Shown here: in pieces, positions 18,105 to 26,502 of the stretch
Layout: each line of letters opens with the position of its first letter
Numbering within the stretch: the first letter of the stretch is position 1
Source: Natronococcus sp. AD-5
GTDB lineage: Archaea > Halobacteriota > Halobacteria > Halobacteriales > Natrialbaceae
NCBI RefSeq assembly: GCF_030734285.1
Contig: NZ_CP132294.1
Span: forward strand, 558,001-622,000
Reading direction: 5' to 3'
DNA length: 64,000 bases
Notes under the pieces: model-generated
What the model was told of the DNA's origin: nothing
The model's database searches: none
Seen by the model: only the letters and a program-made list of their open reading frames with translations
Program-made: the position numbers and the translations under genes

Positions 18105-19703
18105 ATGCGTGAACAGAGGGGGGCCATCGGCCAGTCTCCGGCGGTTCGAATCAGCAACTCCGGGGACACCGCCGCGGAAGCGATCCTGGACGAGGCGCGC
18201 GAAGCGGCTGGGAAGACGAGCGTCGTCGACGTCGGTCCGATCGGGATACCTCGGTTCGAGCCGCTCGTTCTGGCGACCGACGAGGGAACGACCGCGTTCT
18301 ACGCGGACGTCACGAACCGCGAGGTCCGGACGCTCGTCGAAACGCTCGAGGACGGAGAGGTGCCGACCGACGGGGCGCACGCGGTCGTCTCGCACGATCC
18401 CGAAACGGGGACGCTGCCGCGTCCCGAGGACGGTCCGCTCGCGGTCGGCGAGCGCGTCGTACTCGCGCGGTGCGGCTGGGTTGTCCCCGCAAGCGTCGAC
18501 GATTACGAGACCGGCGACGGGCTCGTCTCTGCGGCCGGCGACGGAGACGACGCGTTCGAACGAATCGACGAGGTCGGGCTCCGCGGACGCGGGCGCGGCG
18601 ACGGGAGCGCGGACGATCCGGTCGCGGAGACCTGGACGACGGTCCGGGAGACGCCGGGCGAACCGGTCGTCGTCGTCAACGCGAACGAAGCCGACGAGAA
18701 CGCGCGGATGGATCAACTGCTCCTCGAGAGCGTGCCGATCGACGTTTTAGACGGCGCGCGACTCGTCGCGTCGATCGTCGACGCGCCCGACGTCGTCGTC
18801 TACGTCGGGGACGAACAGACGCTGGCGCGCGAGCGCGTCGAACGGGCGGCGGGGGCGATGGACCGCGCCGTCGACGGACCGAACGTGCAGGTCGTGAGCG
18901 GCCCCGACACGTACCGGGCCGGGGAGATGACGATGGCGCTCGAGTCCCTGGAGGGAAACGACCGACTCGAGGCGCGCCGCCGGCCGCCGGGTCCCGCGGA
19001 GTACGGGCTCTTCGGGCGACCGACCGCGATCCACACGCCCCGGACGCTCGCGCAGGTTCGGGCCGCACTCGAGACCCCCGAGGCGATGGAGACCGACGAA
19101 GCCGACCCCGGGACGCGGCTCGTGACCGTCGCGGGCGACGTCGAGTCGCCGGCGACCGTCGAACTGCCCACCGACGGATCGCTGAAAACGGCGTTCGACG
19201 CCGTCGTCGGCGACGGGCAGTTCAAAGCCGCCTGCGTCGGCGGCGTCTTCGGCGGCATCACCCGCGATGTTCGCGTGTCGCCGAGCGCGGGGGCGCTTCG
19301 CTCGTCGAACCTGGGGACGAACGGCATCGTCGAGCGGCTCAACCACGAGCGGTGTATGGTCGCGTTCGCCGGGAAGCGCGCGAAGTTCGCCCGCGAGGGA
19401 AACTGCGGGCGCTGCGTGCCCGGTCGCGAGGGGACCAAACAGCTCGTCGAACTCCTCCGGGGGATCTACGACGGCGACTACGACCGCGGCATGATCGAGG
19501 AACTCGCCCGCGTGATGCGGCGCTCGTCGATCTGCGACTTCGGCCAGACCGCCTCGCGCCCGACGACGACCGCCATTTCGAACTTTGACAGCGAGTTCAC
19601 CGCCCACACCGAGGGGTACTGTCCGGCCGGCTTCTGCGAGGAACGCGCGGCGACCGAGCGCCGAACCGAACCCCGACGACCCGAATCGACCGCCCATGAG
19701 TAG
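18105..19703 (+). CDS. NuoF/FdhB-like iron-sulfur flavoprotein subunit, degenerate sites
   Basis: A 532-residue protein related to the 51-kDa NuoF/HoxF/FdhB subunit that passes electrons between NAD(P)H, FMN and a 4Fe-4S cluster. GLRGRG is kept, but the following glycine-rich FMN loop (usually GGAGFP) is replaced by RGDGSADD. The cluster motif, usually CGxCxPCRxG, reads CGRCVPGREG, so the third Cys is Gly; the distal Cys survives in SSICDFG. A late CPAGFC pair could contribute. The start MREQRGAIGQ follows an intergenic space and was preferred over a longer frame. The 8-nt overlap with the FDH alpha gene shows coupling. NADH reactivity is doubtful; electron exchange with ferredoxin or another carrier is an alternative. 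Confidence 0.75.
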   Translation: MREQRGAIGQSPAVRISNSGDTAAEAILDEAREAAGKTSVVDVGPIGIPRFEPLVLATDEGTTAFYADVTNREVRTLVETLEDGEVPTDGAHAVVSHDPETGTLPRPEDGPLAVGERVVLARCGWVVPASVDDYETGDGLVSAAGDGDDAFERIDEVGLRGRGRGDGSADDPVAETWTTVRETPGEPVVVVNANEADENARMDQLLLESVPIDVLDGARLVASIVDAPDVVVYVGDEQTLARERVERAAGAMDRAVDGPNVQVVSGPDTYRAGEMTMALESLEGNDRLEARRRPPGPAEYGLFGRPTAIHTPRTLAQVRAALETPEAMETDEADPGTRLVTVAGDVESPATVELPTDGSLKTAFDAVVGDGQFKAACVGGVFGGITRDVRVSPSAGALRSSNLGTNGIVERLNHERCMVAFAGKRAKFAREGNCGRCVPGREGTKQLVELLRGIYDGDYDRGMIEELARVMRRSSICDFGQTASRPTTTAISNFDSEFTAHTEGYCPAGFCEERAATERRTEPRRPESTAHE

Positions 19704-22700
19704 CCACAAAGATCCGCATCCGCACGTACCGAACGTCGACGACCCGCAGCCGGAGACGCCGCTGACGGAAGACTTCAACAAGGGGACCGCGAACGATCCG
19801 AACGTCGACGTCACGACCACGACGACCGAGATCACCGTCGACGGCGAACAATTGACCATGCGCCCGGGCTCGACCGTTCTCGACGCGCTCGAGGGGACCG
19901 GCGCCACCGAGGACGTCCCCGCGCTCTGTCACTACGAGCGCGGCGACGAGGGCGACTCGGGCGACCACGGGCGGTACGAGATCGGGCCGCGAAGCGAGTG
20001 CCGGACGTGCATGGTCGAGACGGACCGGTACGGACTGGTTCCGGCGTGTAGCTTCCCGGCCGAGGACGGCCTGATCGTCGACACCGACACGGCCGACGCG
20101 ATGGAGGCCCGCGACGTCAACTTGGACCTGCTCCTGTCGAATCACAACCTCCGGTGTACCACGTGCTCGAAGAACGGCTGGTGCGAACTCCAGGACGCGT
20201 CGATCCAGCAGGGCGTCGAACATCCGCGCTACGGCGTCTTCGACGACCGCGACGAGTACGAACCGATCGACTCGACGTCGTCGTTCATCCAGATCGACCG
20301 GAACAAGTGCATCCTCTGTAACCGGTGCGTCGAAGCCTGCAGCGACGTCCAGGTCGCGGGCGTCCTCCGCATGGAGGGCAACGGCCCCGACACCCGCATC
20401 GGCTTCCAGAGCGAGGCCGAGACGATGGCCGACTCGAACTGCATCTCCTGTGGCCACTGCGCGACTGTCTGTCCGACGGGTTCGATCGTCGAGAAGGGCC
20501 TCACCGATATGACGACGCTCCCGCTGCCCGGCTTCGACCAGGAGACCTCGGTCGGCAAGGTGATCCGCGGCGAGCGAGCCGAAACGAGCGAGACGAGTTC
20601 GTCGCCGAACCGCGCGGTCGCGGGGCGGTCTCCCACGGAGATCGACGTCGCGCGCAAGTCCGGCGTCGCGAAGATGATGGCCCGGGCGAAACGGCAGGCC
20701 GGGAAGACGCGAAAACTGGCCAGCGAGAAGGCCCGCGAAACGGCGGACATGGTGCTCGAGGAATCCGAACACACGGCCGAATTCTTCGCGGCGAACACCC
20801 TCCCCGAGGGGATGTTATTCGACATCGGCCACGCGGTGGGCGACCAGCGACTCAAGCGGGTGAACAAGGCCGAGACCACCTGCGGCTACTGTGCGGTCGG
20901 GTGTCGGTTCGACCTGTACGGCAAAGGCGGCGAAATCCTCGGGACGCGACCGGCCGAGCCCGACGCCACGCCCGCGAACGGCTACTCGACCTGCGTCAAG
21001 GGCAAGTTCGGCTACGACTTCGCCAACAGCGACGAGCGCCTCGAAACGCCGCTCATCAAAGAGGACGGCGAGTTTCGCGAGGCGTCGTGGGACGAGGCGC
21101 TCTCTCGAGTCGTCGACGAGTTGACCGACACGCGCGAGACCCACGGGCGGGACTCGATCGCGGTCTTCTCCTCGTCGAAGGCGACCAACGAGGAGAACTT
21201 CCTGATGCAGAAGTTCGCCCGGCAGGTGCTCGGCACGAAGAACATCGACAACTGCACGCGGCTCTGTCACTCCTCGACGGTGGCGGCGCTGAAACAGACG
21301 ATGGGCTACGGGGCCATGTCGAATCGGATCGAGGACGTCGGCAACGCCGACTGCTACCTCATCACGGGCTCGAACACGACCGAGAGCCACCCCGTGCTGG
21401 CGACGAAGATCAAACAGAACGTCCGGGACGGCGCGGACCTGTTCGTCTTCGAACCGCGGCGGATCGAACTCGCCGAGCACGCCGACCAGTTCACGCGGAC
21501 GGCGGGCGGCCACGACATCGCGTGGATCAACGGCATGATCCGCCACATCGTCGAGAACGACCTGCACGACGAGGAGTTCATCGAGGGGCGCACGAGAGGG
21601 TTCGAGGACGTAAAGGAGAAGGTCCAGGCGTTCACTCCCGACAAGGTCGAAGAGCTCACGAACGTCTCGCCGGAAGAACTCGAAAACGCCGCCGAGACGA
21701 TCGCCGAGGCCGACACGTGCGTGTTCGGCTGGGCGATGGGCATCTCCCAGCACACGTACGGAACGCAGACGGTCCTCGCCCTCGCGGACCTCGCGCTCGT
21801 GACCGGCCACGTCGGCAAGCCCAACGCGGGCGTGTCGCCGTTCCGCGGACAGAACAACGTCCAGGGCGGCGGCGGTGACATGGGAGCGATCCCCGACAAC
21901 CTGCCGGGCTATCAGGACGTCACCGACGACGACGTACTCGACCGGTTCGAGGAGGTGTGGGGCGTCCGACCGCCGGACGAGCCGGGTCTTCGCGTCACGG
22001 AGGTGTTCGACGAAATCGACGAGGGGAACGTTCACGGGATGTACATCATCGGGGAGAACCCGGCGATCTCCGAACCCGACGTGACGAACGCGCGAGAGAG
22101 CCTGCAAGAGCTCGACTTCCTCGTCGTACAGGACATCTTCGTGACGGAAACCGCGGAGTACGCCGACGTGATCCTGCCCGCGGCGACGTTCACCGAGAAG
22201 TACGGGACCGTCACGAACACCGAACGACGCGTGCAACTGGTCCGCCCGGCGGTCGAGCCGCCGGGGGAAGCGCGAGCCGACTGGAAGATCCTGCAGGACC
22301 TCGCCCGGCGAATGGGCTTCGACTGGCAGTACGACTCGCCGACCGACATCATGGACGAAGTCAACGAGTTGACGCCGATCTACGGCGGCATCACCCACGA
22401 GCGGCTGGAGGAGAAAGGCGACGGGTTGCAGTGGCCCTGTCCGGACGAGGACCATCCCGGGACGCCGTACCTCTACGAGGACGAGTTCAACTTCGAGGAC
22501 GGGAAGGCGCGGTTCGTTCCCGCCGACCTGGGCGACCCCACGGAACTGCCCGGCGACGAGTTCCCCATCGCGCTCACGTCGGGACGCGTGTTGTACCACT
22601 GGCACACCGGACAGCTCACGCGACGGAGCGAAGGGCTGATGGGTCACGTCGGCGAGAGCTACGCGGAGATCCACCCGCAGACGGCCGGCCAGATCGGCGT

Positions 22701-22980
22701 CGCCGACGGCGAGTACGTCGAGGTCGAGTCCAAGCGTGGATCGATCGTCGTCCGCGCGAAGGTGACCGAGCGCACGGCGCCGGGCAAGGTCTTCATCCCG
22801 ATGCACTTCGCGGAGGGCGCGGTCAACGAACTCACCCAGGAGAAACTCGATCCGATCAGTCGCATTCCGGACTACAAGCTCGCGAGCGTGCGGGTCAGTC
22901 CGATGGGGCCCGACCCCGATACCGAGCCGATCGGTGCGCCGGGCGAGTCGCGGCCGAGAACGCCCTCGGACGACGACTGA
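19696..22980 (+). CDS. fdhA: Formate dehydrogenase alpha subunit, molybdopterin type
   Basis: A 1094-residue NAD-type formate dehydrogenase catalytic subunit. In order: a 2Fe-2S ferredoxin domain (about 40-135, Cys in PALCHYE, SECRTCM and VPACSF); a His/Cys-ligated cluster region (RCTTCSKNGWCELQD); two 4Fe-4S motifs (CILCNRCVEAC and CISCGHCATVC); a Lys/Arg-rich linker; then the molybdopterin domain opening with TTCGYCAVGCRF. The metal ligand position is Cys, not selenocysteine, in NCTRLCHSS. The C-terminal MGD-binding domain has ALTSGRVLYHWHTG. Known members oxidise formate or, with low-potential donors, reduce CO2. There is no twin-arginine signal, so it is cytoplasmic. It forms a two-gene operon with the NuoF-like gene. 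Confidence 0.9.
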   Translation: MSSHKDPHPHVPNVDDPQPETPLTEDFNKGTANDPNVDVTTTTTEITVDGEQLTMRPGSTVLDALEGTGATEDVPALCHYERGDEGDSGDHGRYEIGPRSECRTCMVETDRYGLVPACSFPAEDGLIVDTDTADAMEARDVNLDLLLSNHNLRCTTCSKNGWCELQDASIQQGVEHPRYGVFDDRDEYEPIDSTSSFIQIDRNKCILCNRCVEACSDVQVAGVLRMEGNGPDTRIGFQSEAETMADSNCISCGHCATVCPTGSIVEKGLTDMTTLPLPGFDQETSVGKVIRGERAETSETSSSPNRAVAGRSPTEIDVARKSGVAKMMARAKRQAGKTRKLASEKARETADMVLEESEHTAEFFAANTLPEGMLFDIGHAVGDQRLKRVNKAETTCGYCAVGCRFDLYGKGGEILGTRPAEPDATPANGYSTCVKGKFGYDFANSDERLETPLIKEDGEFREASWDEALSRVVDELTDTRETHGRDSIAVFSSSKATNEENFLMQKFARQVLGTKNIDNCTRLCHSSTVAALKQTMGYGAMSNRIEDVGNADCYLITGSNTTESHPVLATKIKQNVRDGADLFVFEPRRIELAEHADQFTRTAGGHDIAWINGMIRHIVENDLHDEEFIEGRTRGFEDVKEKVQAFTPDKVEELTNVSPEELENAAETIAEADTCVFGWAMGISQHTYGTQTVLALADLALVTGHVGKPNAGVSPFRGQNNVQGGGGDMGAIPDNLPGYQDVTDDDVLDRFEEVWGVRPPDEPGLRVTEVFDEIDEGNVHGMYIIGENPAISEPDVTNARESLQELDFLVVQDIFVTETAEYADVILPAATFTEKYGTVTNTERRVQLVRPAVEPPGEARADWKILQDLARRMGFDWQYDSPTDIMDEVNELTPIYGGITHERLEEKGDGLQWPCPDEDHPGTPYLYEDEFNFEDGKARFVPADLGDPTELPGDEFPIALTSGRVLYHWHTGQLTRRSEGLMGHVGESYAEIHPQTAGQIGVADGEYVEVESKRGSIVVRAKVTERTAPGKVFIPMHFAEGAVNELTQEKLDPISRIPDYKLASVRVSPMGPDPDTEPIGAPGESRPRTPSDDD

Positions 22981-23043
22981 GGGCGAAAGCGGGAACTCGC
23001 AGGCAGCAGCGCTATTCTCCCGGACCGAGTTCGTTCGCCCATC

Positions 23044-23256
23044 ATGACGGTCGAAATCACCGAGGACGTCGTGGGGAAGTCGGTCACCACCGACGGCGGA
23101 CAGGAGATCGGGACCGTCGCCGAAATCGACGACAACCACATCTACGTCGATCTGATGGGCGGCGGCGAGACCGAACACGACGAGGACATCGACGCGGAGG
23201 AGATCAAGGAGATCACCGACGACGAAGTGATCGTGTACGAACCCGAGCGTCGCTAG
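23044..23256 (+). CDS. PRC-barrel-like small acidic protein
   Basis: A 70-residue protein of short beta strands (EDVVGKSVTTDGGQEIGTVAEI, then NHIYVDL) matching the start of PRC-barrel domains, with an acidic helix in the last half. PRC barrels act in RNA processing (RimM-like) and as small archaeal proteins of unknown function. It begins 63 bp after the FDH gene on the same strand and could be read through from it. Confidence 0.75.
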   Translation: MTVEITEDVVGKSVTTDGGQEIGTVAEIDDNHIYVDLMGGGETEHDEDIDAEEIKEITDDEVIVYEPERR

Positions 23257-23312
23257 TCGACGCTCGGACGCGGGTACCGCATTGGCTACCGAACCGCCCG
23301 TTCAGGGACGCC

Positions 23313-23319
23313 TTATAAG
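23313..23319 (+). promoter_or_regulatory. TATA box upstream of a small membrane ORF
   Basis: TTATAAG is a strong archaeal TATA box in GC-rich surroundings, 26-32 nt before the GTG at 23345. The spacing matches a leaderless transcript. It supports a gene here or a promoter reading into cbiA. Confidence 0.6.
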
Positions 23320-23344
23320 ACCGGCGTCGTAGAACCTGACTACC

Positions 23345-23497
23345 GTGACTCGAAACCGCACGCGAACGGATACCGAATCGTCGCTGTCGGCCTGTCGCTG
23401 CGCCCTCGTCGGCGCCGGCGTAGTCGGCCTGGTCGTCGCGGTCGGTAAATTACGCTCTCGCCACCGAACCCGGCCGCGGTTCACCGCACCGTTTTGA
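23345..23497 (+). CDS. Putative 50-residue single-pass membrane protein
   Basis: A GTG-started frame of 50 residues. It has a polar, Arg/Thr-rich N-terminus, two Cys (ACRCA), a hydrophobic helix ALVGAGVVGLVVAVG and a basic C-terminus. The support is the well-placed TATA box and the coherent topology; there is no recognisable homology. It ends 70 bp before cbiA and could be the first gene of that transcript. Alternatively the promoter belongs to cbiA alone and this frame is an untranslated leader. Confidence 0.4.
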   Translation: MTRNRTRTDTESSLSACRCALVGAGVVGLVVAVGKLRSRHRTRPRFTAPF

Positions 23498-23567
23498 TTC
23501 GGTTCGCGTATTCGAACTCCCCGAGTACACCGACGGATTCAAGTCGAGTTGTACTAACGAAAAGACG

Positions 23568-24884
23568 ATGATGAACGGGTTCGTCCTCGGCGGCGTCAGC
23601 TCCGGCGTCGGGAAGACCGTCGCGACGCTCGCAGTTCTCCAGGCCCTCGAGGACGCCGGCTACGACGTCCAGCCCGCGAAGGCGGGGCCGGACTTCATCG
23701 ACCCGAGCCACCACGAGGCGGTCGCGGGGCGGCCCTCTCGCACCCTCGATCTGTGGCTCTGCGGGGAGGACGGCCTTCGGCGCAACTACCGCCGCGGCGA
23801 GGGCGACGTCTGCGTCGTCGAGGGCGTCATGGGACTGTACGACGGCGACGGCTCGAGCACCGCGATGGTCGCCGAAGCGCTCGACCTGCCGGCGGTCCTC
23901 GTCGTCGACGCGAGCGCGGGGATGGAGAGCGTCGCGGCGACGGCGCTCGGCTTCCGCGAGTACGCCCGCCGAATCGGCCGCGACGTCGAAGTTGTCGGAA
24001 TCGTCGCCCAGCGCGCCCACGGCGGTCGCCACGAGCAAGGGATCCGAGACGCGTTGCCCGACGACCTCGAGTACTTCGGGCGGATTCCGCCGAACGACGA
24101 CCTCGAGATTCCCGACCGCCACCTCGGCCTCGAGATGGGCGCGGAGGCGGCGCTGCCCCGAGAGGCGCTGCGGGAGGCGGCCGAGACGCTCGAGGGCGAG
24201 CGACTGGCGTCGGTGGCGAGCGAGCCGCCGGCCGTCGAGTCGACCGGACGGGCGTCGGATCCGGAGCCGGTCGACGCCCGGATCGCCGTCGCCAGCGACG
24301 CGGCCTTCTGCTTCCGGTATCCGGCCACGATCGAGCGCTTCCGAGAGCGGGCCGACCTCGTGACGTTCTCGCCGGTCGCGGGCGATCCGGTCCCTGACTG
24401 CGACGGCGTCTACCTCCCCGGCGGCTACCCCGAACTGCACGCCGACGAACTCGAGGCCGCCGGCACGCTCGCGGAACTCGGCGAGCGCGCGAGCGACGGC
24501 CTGCCGGTGCTCGGCGAGTGCGGCGGCCTGATGGCGATGAGCCGGTCGCTGACGACCGCCGACGGCGAGCGCAGCGAGATGGCCGCCATTTTGCCGGCGG
24601 ACGTGTCCGTGCACGACCGCTACCAGGCGCTCGATCACGTCGAACTCGAGGCCGTCGACGGGACGCTCACCGCAACCGCCGGCGAGACGATTCGAGGGCA
24701 CGAGTTCCACTACTCGAGCGCCGACGTCGACGGCGACGCCCGCTTCGCCTTCGAGACGGTTCGGGGCGACGGCATCGACGGCGAGCACGACGGCCTTACC
24801 GAGTACGACTCGCTCGGCACCTACGCCCACGTCCACCCCGAGAGCGGAGCGTTCGATCGGTTCCTCGAGGCGCTCTCCTCCTGA
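23568..24884 (+). CDS. cbiA: Cobyrinate a,c-diamide synthase
   Basis: A 438-residue CbiA. The N-terminal ATPase of the dethiobiotin-synthetase fold has the P-loop GGVSSGVGKTV. The C-terminal class I glutamine amidotransferase has its Cys in LGECGGLMAMS and a late His in YAHVHPES. It amidates the a and c side chains of cobyrinate using glutamine and ATP. Two in-frame ATGs (23568 and 23571) are adjacent, and either could start the protein. It lies alone between the FDH region and the cbiT operon. Confidence 0.93.
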   Translation: MMNGFVLGGVSSGVGKTVATLAVLQALEDAGYDVQPAKAGPDFIDPSHHEAVAGRPSRTLDLWLCGEDGLRRNYRRGEGDVCVVEGVMGLYDGDGSSTAMVAEALDLPAVLVVDASAGMESVAATALGFREYARRIGRDVEVVGIVAQRAHGGRHEQGIRDALPDDLEYFGRIPPNDDLEIPDRHLGLEMGAEAALPREALREAAETLEGERLASVASEPPAVESTGRASDPEPVDARIAVASDAAFCFRYPATIERFRERADLVTFSPVAGDPVPDCDGVYLPGGYPELHADELEAAGTLAELGERASDGLPVLGECGGLMAMSRSLTTADGERSEMAAILPADVSVHDRYQALDHVELEAVDGTLTATAGETIRGHEFHYSSADVDGDARFAFETVRGDGIDGEHDGLTEYDSLGTYAHVHPESGAFDRFLEALSS

Positions 24885-24951
24885 TCGGTTCGCCGTCGTT
24901 CTACCGATCGACCGTCCGCAACGGAGCCGCTGCACCCCCCGTGATCCCGTC

Positions 24952-24969
24952 GTTCAGCCCCGGCTGAAC
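24952..24969. promoter_or_regulatory. Perfect inverted repeat between cbiA and cbiT
   Basis: GTTCAGCC and GGCTGAAC are 8-bp complementary arms separated by CC. The repeat lies 67 bp after cbiA and about 100 bp before cbiT. A two-base loop is poor for an RNA hairpin, so a protein-binding palindrome is as likely as a cbiA terminator. Confidence 0.4.
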
Positions 24970-25033
24970 AACGCTACTTGTGTTATCGAAACTAAGGATG
25001 AGCAATGACACTTGATCTAACCCAACCACAATT

Positions 25034-25040
25034 GTTTTAG
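25034..25040 (+). promoter_or_regulatory. TATA-like box for the cbiT operon
   Basis: GTTTTAG lies 26-32 nt before the ATG at 25066, the expected spacing for a leaderless transcript. The operator-like palindrome begins directly after it. Confidence 0.45.
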
Positions 25041-25060
25041 TGGATGCGACAGTCATCCAC
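25040..25060. promoter_or_regulatory. Operator-like inverted repeat at the cbiT promoter
   Basis: GTGGATG, a 7-nt spacer CGACAGT, and CATCCAC form a perfect 7-bp inverted repeat. It fills the space between the TATA-like box and the start codon, where a bound protein would block initiation. It is a strong candidate for the site of a cobalamin or cobalt repressor controlling the cbi operon. No second copy was seen at cobN, chlID or cbiA. Confidence 0.5.
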
Positions 25061-25065
25061 GGGTG

Positions 25066-25677
25066 ATGCCACCCATCGCGCTGCCACACGACGCGAAGGC
25101 GGGACCGACCAAGCCGGAGGTCCGCGCCGTCGTCCTCTCGAAGCTCGCGCTCGCCGAGGACGATCACTTCGCGGAGGTCGGCTCCTGTACGGGGGCCGTC
25201 ACGATCGAGGCCGCACGGAGAGCCGGGCGGGTAACCGCGCTCGAGCGGAAAGCCGAACGGCTCGAGACGACGGAACAGAACCTCGCGGCGAACGAGGGAG
25301 CGGTTCGTGCCGACGTCGAGTTGCGCAACGCGGAAGCGCCCGAGGGGCTGCCCGAGGACGCCGACGCGCTCTTTCTCGGCGGCAGCCGGAACTTCGAAGC
25401 CGTGCTCGATCGCGCGGCCGAGACGGGCGTCGACCGCATCGTGATGAACGTCTCGCGCCTCGAGGTCGCCGGCCGGGCGACCGAGGCGTTCCGGGAGCGC
25501 GACCTGCTCGAGGAAGTCGTGCAGTTCCAGGTGAGCCACGGCTACGAGCTCGCCGGCGCGACGAGTTTCAACTCGGACAACCCGGTCTACATGCTGGTCG
25601 GCAGCGCGACCGACAACGACGCGGACGGAGACGACGGAAAGCGGGTCGCCGCCGACGGTGGGGGATCGCAGCGATGA
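25066..25677 (+). CDS. cbiT: Cobalt-precorrin-6B C15-methyltransferase, decarboxylating
   Basis: A 203-residue class I SAM methyltransferase with motif I in FAEVGSCTGAVTIEAAR and an acidic LERK after strand 2. The opening GPTKPEVRAVVLSKLAL is the CbiT hallmark. It methylates C15 and decarboxylates the C12 acetate side chain. A GTG at 25063 is directly followed by the ATG at 25066; I take the ATG. It overlaps cbiL by 4 nt and heads the main cobalamin operon. Confidence 0.92.
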   Translation: MPPIALPHDAKAGPTKPEVRAVVLSKLALAEDDHFAEVGSCTGAVTIEAARRAGRVTALERKAERLETTEQNLAANEGAVRADVELRNAEAPEGLPEDADALFLGGSRNFEAVLDRAAETGVDRIVMNVSRLEVAGRATEAFRERDLLEEVVQFQVSHGYELAGATSFNSDNPVYMLVGSATDNDADGDDGKRVAADGGGSQR

Positions 25678-26501
25678 CGCTCTACGGCGTCGGACTCGGT
25701 CCCGGCGAGGCCGACCTCGTGACCGTCCGCGGGAAGCGAGTGCTCGAGGAGTGCGACGTGGTCTACTCCCCCGGCCGACTCTCGCGGTCCGTCGCGCTCG
25801 AGCACGTTTCCGAGGAGCGGATCGGCGACCTGGACTTCCCGATGACGAAAGACGAGGAGAAGCTTCGAGCGGCGTGGAAGGAGGCCGCGGCGGAGATCGC
25901 GCCGAACGCGCGCGACGGCGACGTCGCCTTCGTCACGCTCGGCGATCCGAACGTCTACTCGACGTTCGGTCACCTGCGCCGGACGATCGACGCCTTCCAC
26001 CCCGACGTCGAGCTGGAGATCGTCCCCGGCGTCAGCGCGGTGACGGCCTTCGCGACCGCGCTGGGCGTCGAGATCGAGGCCGGTGCGGGGCTCTCGCTCC
26101 GGGAGGCCGCCGCGGGGGCCAGTCCCACGGGGCCGGACCGAATGATCCTGTTCAAAGTCACCGACGCGCCGGCGACCCACGAGGGGCTCGTCGACGCGGG
26201 CTACGAGGTGACCTACGGCCGGCGGCTGTTCATGGAGCAGGGCGAGACGGTCGTTACCGACGACCCGGAGGAGATCGACGAGCGCGACTACTACACGCTC
26301 GCCTACGCCGAGAAGGCGGACCTCGAGATCGAGCGGGCGACGGCTGCCTTTGCGCGGGAAGCCGGCGCTGACGAGACCGGTGAGTCCTCGAGCGAGGCGG
26401 AGGCGACGGGAACCGAGCCGGTCGCCGACGGGGGCGACCGAGAGGTCGAGGAACTCGAGCGCGCCGAGGGCTGCGAACACGGCGACTGCGGAGGGCACTG
26501 A
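25674..26501 (+). CDS. cbiL: Cobalt-precorrin-2 C20-methyltransferase
   Basis: A 275-residue tetrapyrrole methylase. LYGVGLGPGEADLVTVRG, FVTLGDPNVYSTF and IVPGVSAVTAFA are diagnostic of CbiL. It methylates C20 of cobalt-precorrin-2, the product of CbiX acting on sirohydrochlorin. The last 50 residues are an acidic extension ending in CEHGDCGGH, a Cys/His cluster not needed for the fold that could hold a metal ion. Confidence 0.93.
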   Translation: MTLYGVGLGPGEADLVTVRGKRVLEECDVVYSPGRLSRSVALEHVSEERIGDLDFPMTKDEEKLRAAWKEAAAEIAPNARDGDVAFVTLGDPNVYSTFGHLRRTIDAFHPDVELEIVPGVSAVTAFATALGVEIEAGAGLSLREAAAGASPTGPDRMILFKVTDAPATHEGLVDAGYEVTYGRRLFMEQGETVVTDDPEEIDERDYYTLAYAEKADLEIERATAAFAREAGADETGESSSEAEATGTEPVADGGDREVEELERAEGCEHGDCGGH

Positions 26502-26502
26502 G

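Noticed and set aside
20815-23178. 787-codon minus-strand frame opposite fdhA
   Set aside because: FdhA on the other strand has all cluster and molybdopterin motifs; this frame has none.
23498-25062. Cobalamin riboswitch before cbiA or cbiT
   Set aside because: No B12-box-like conserved core was recognisable, the leaders are too short, and the promoter positions imply leaderless mRNAs.
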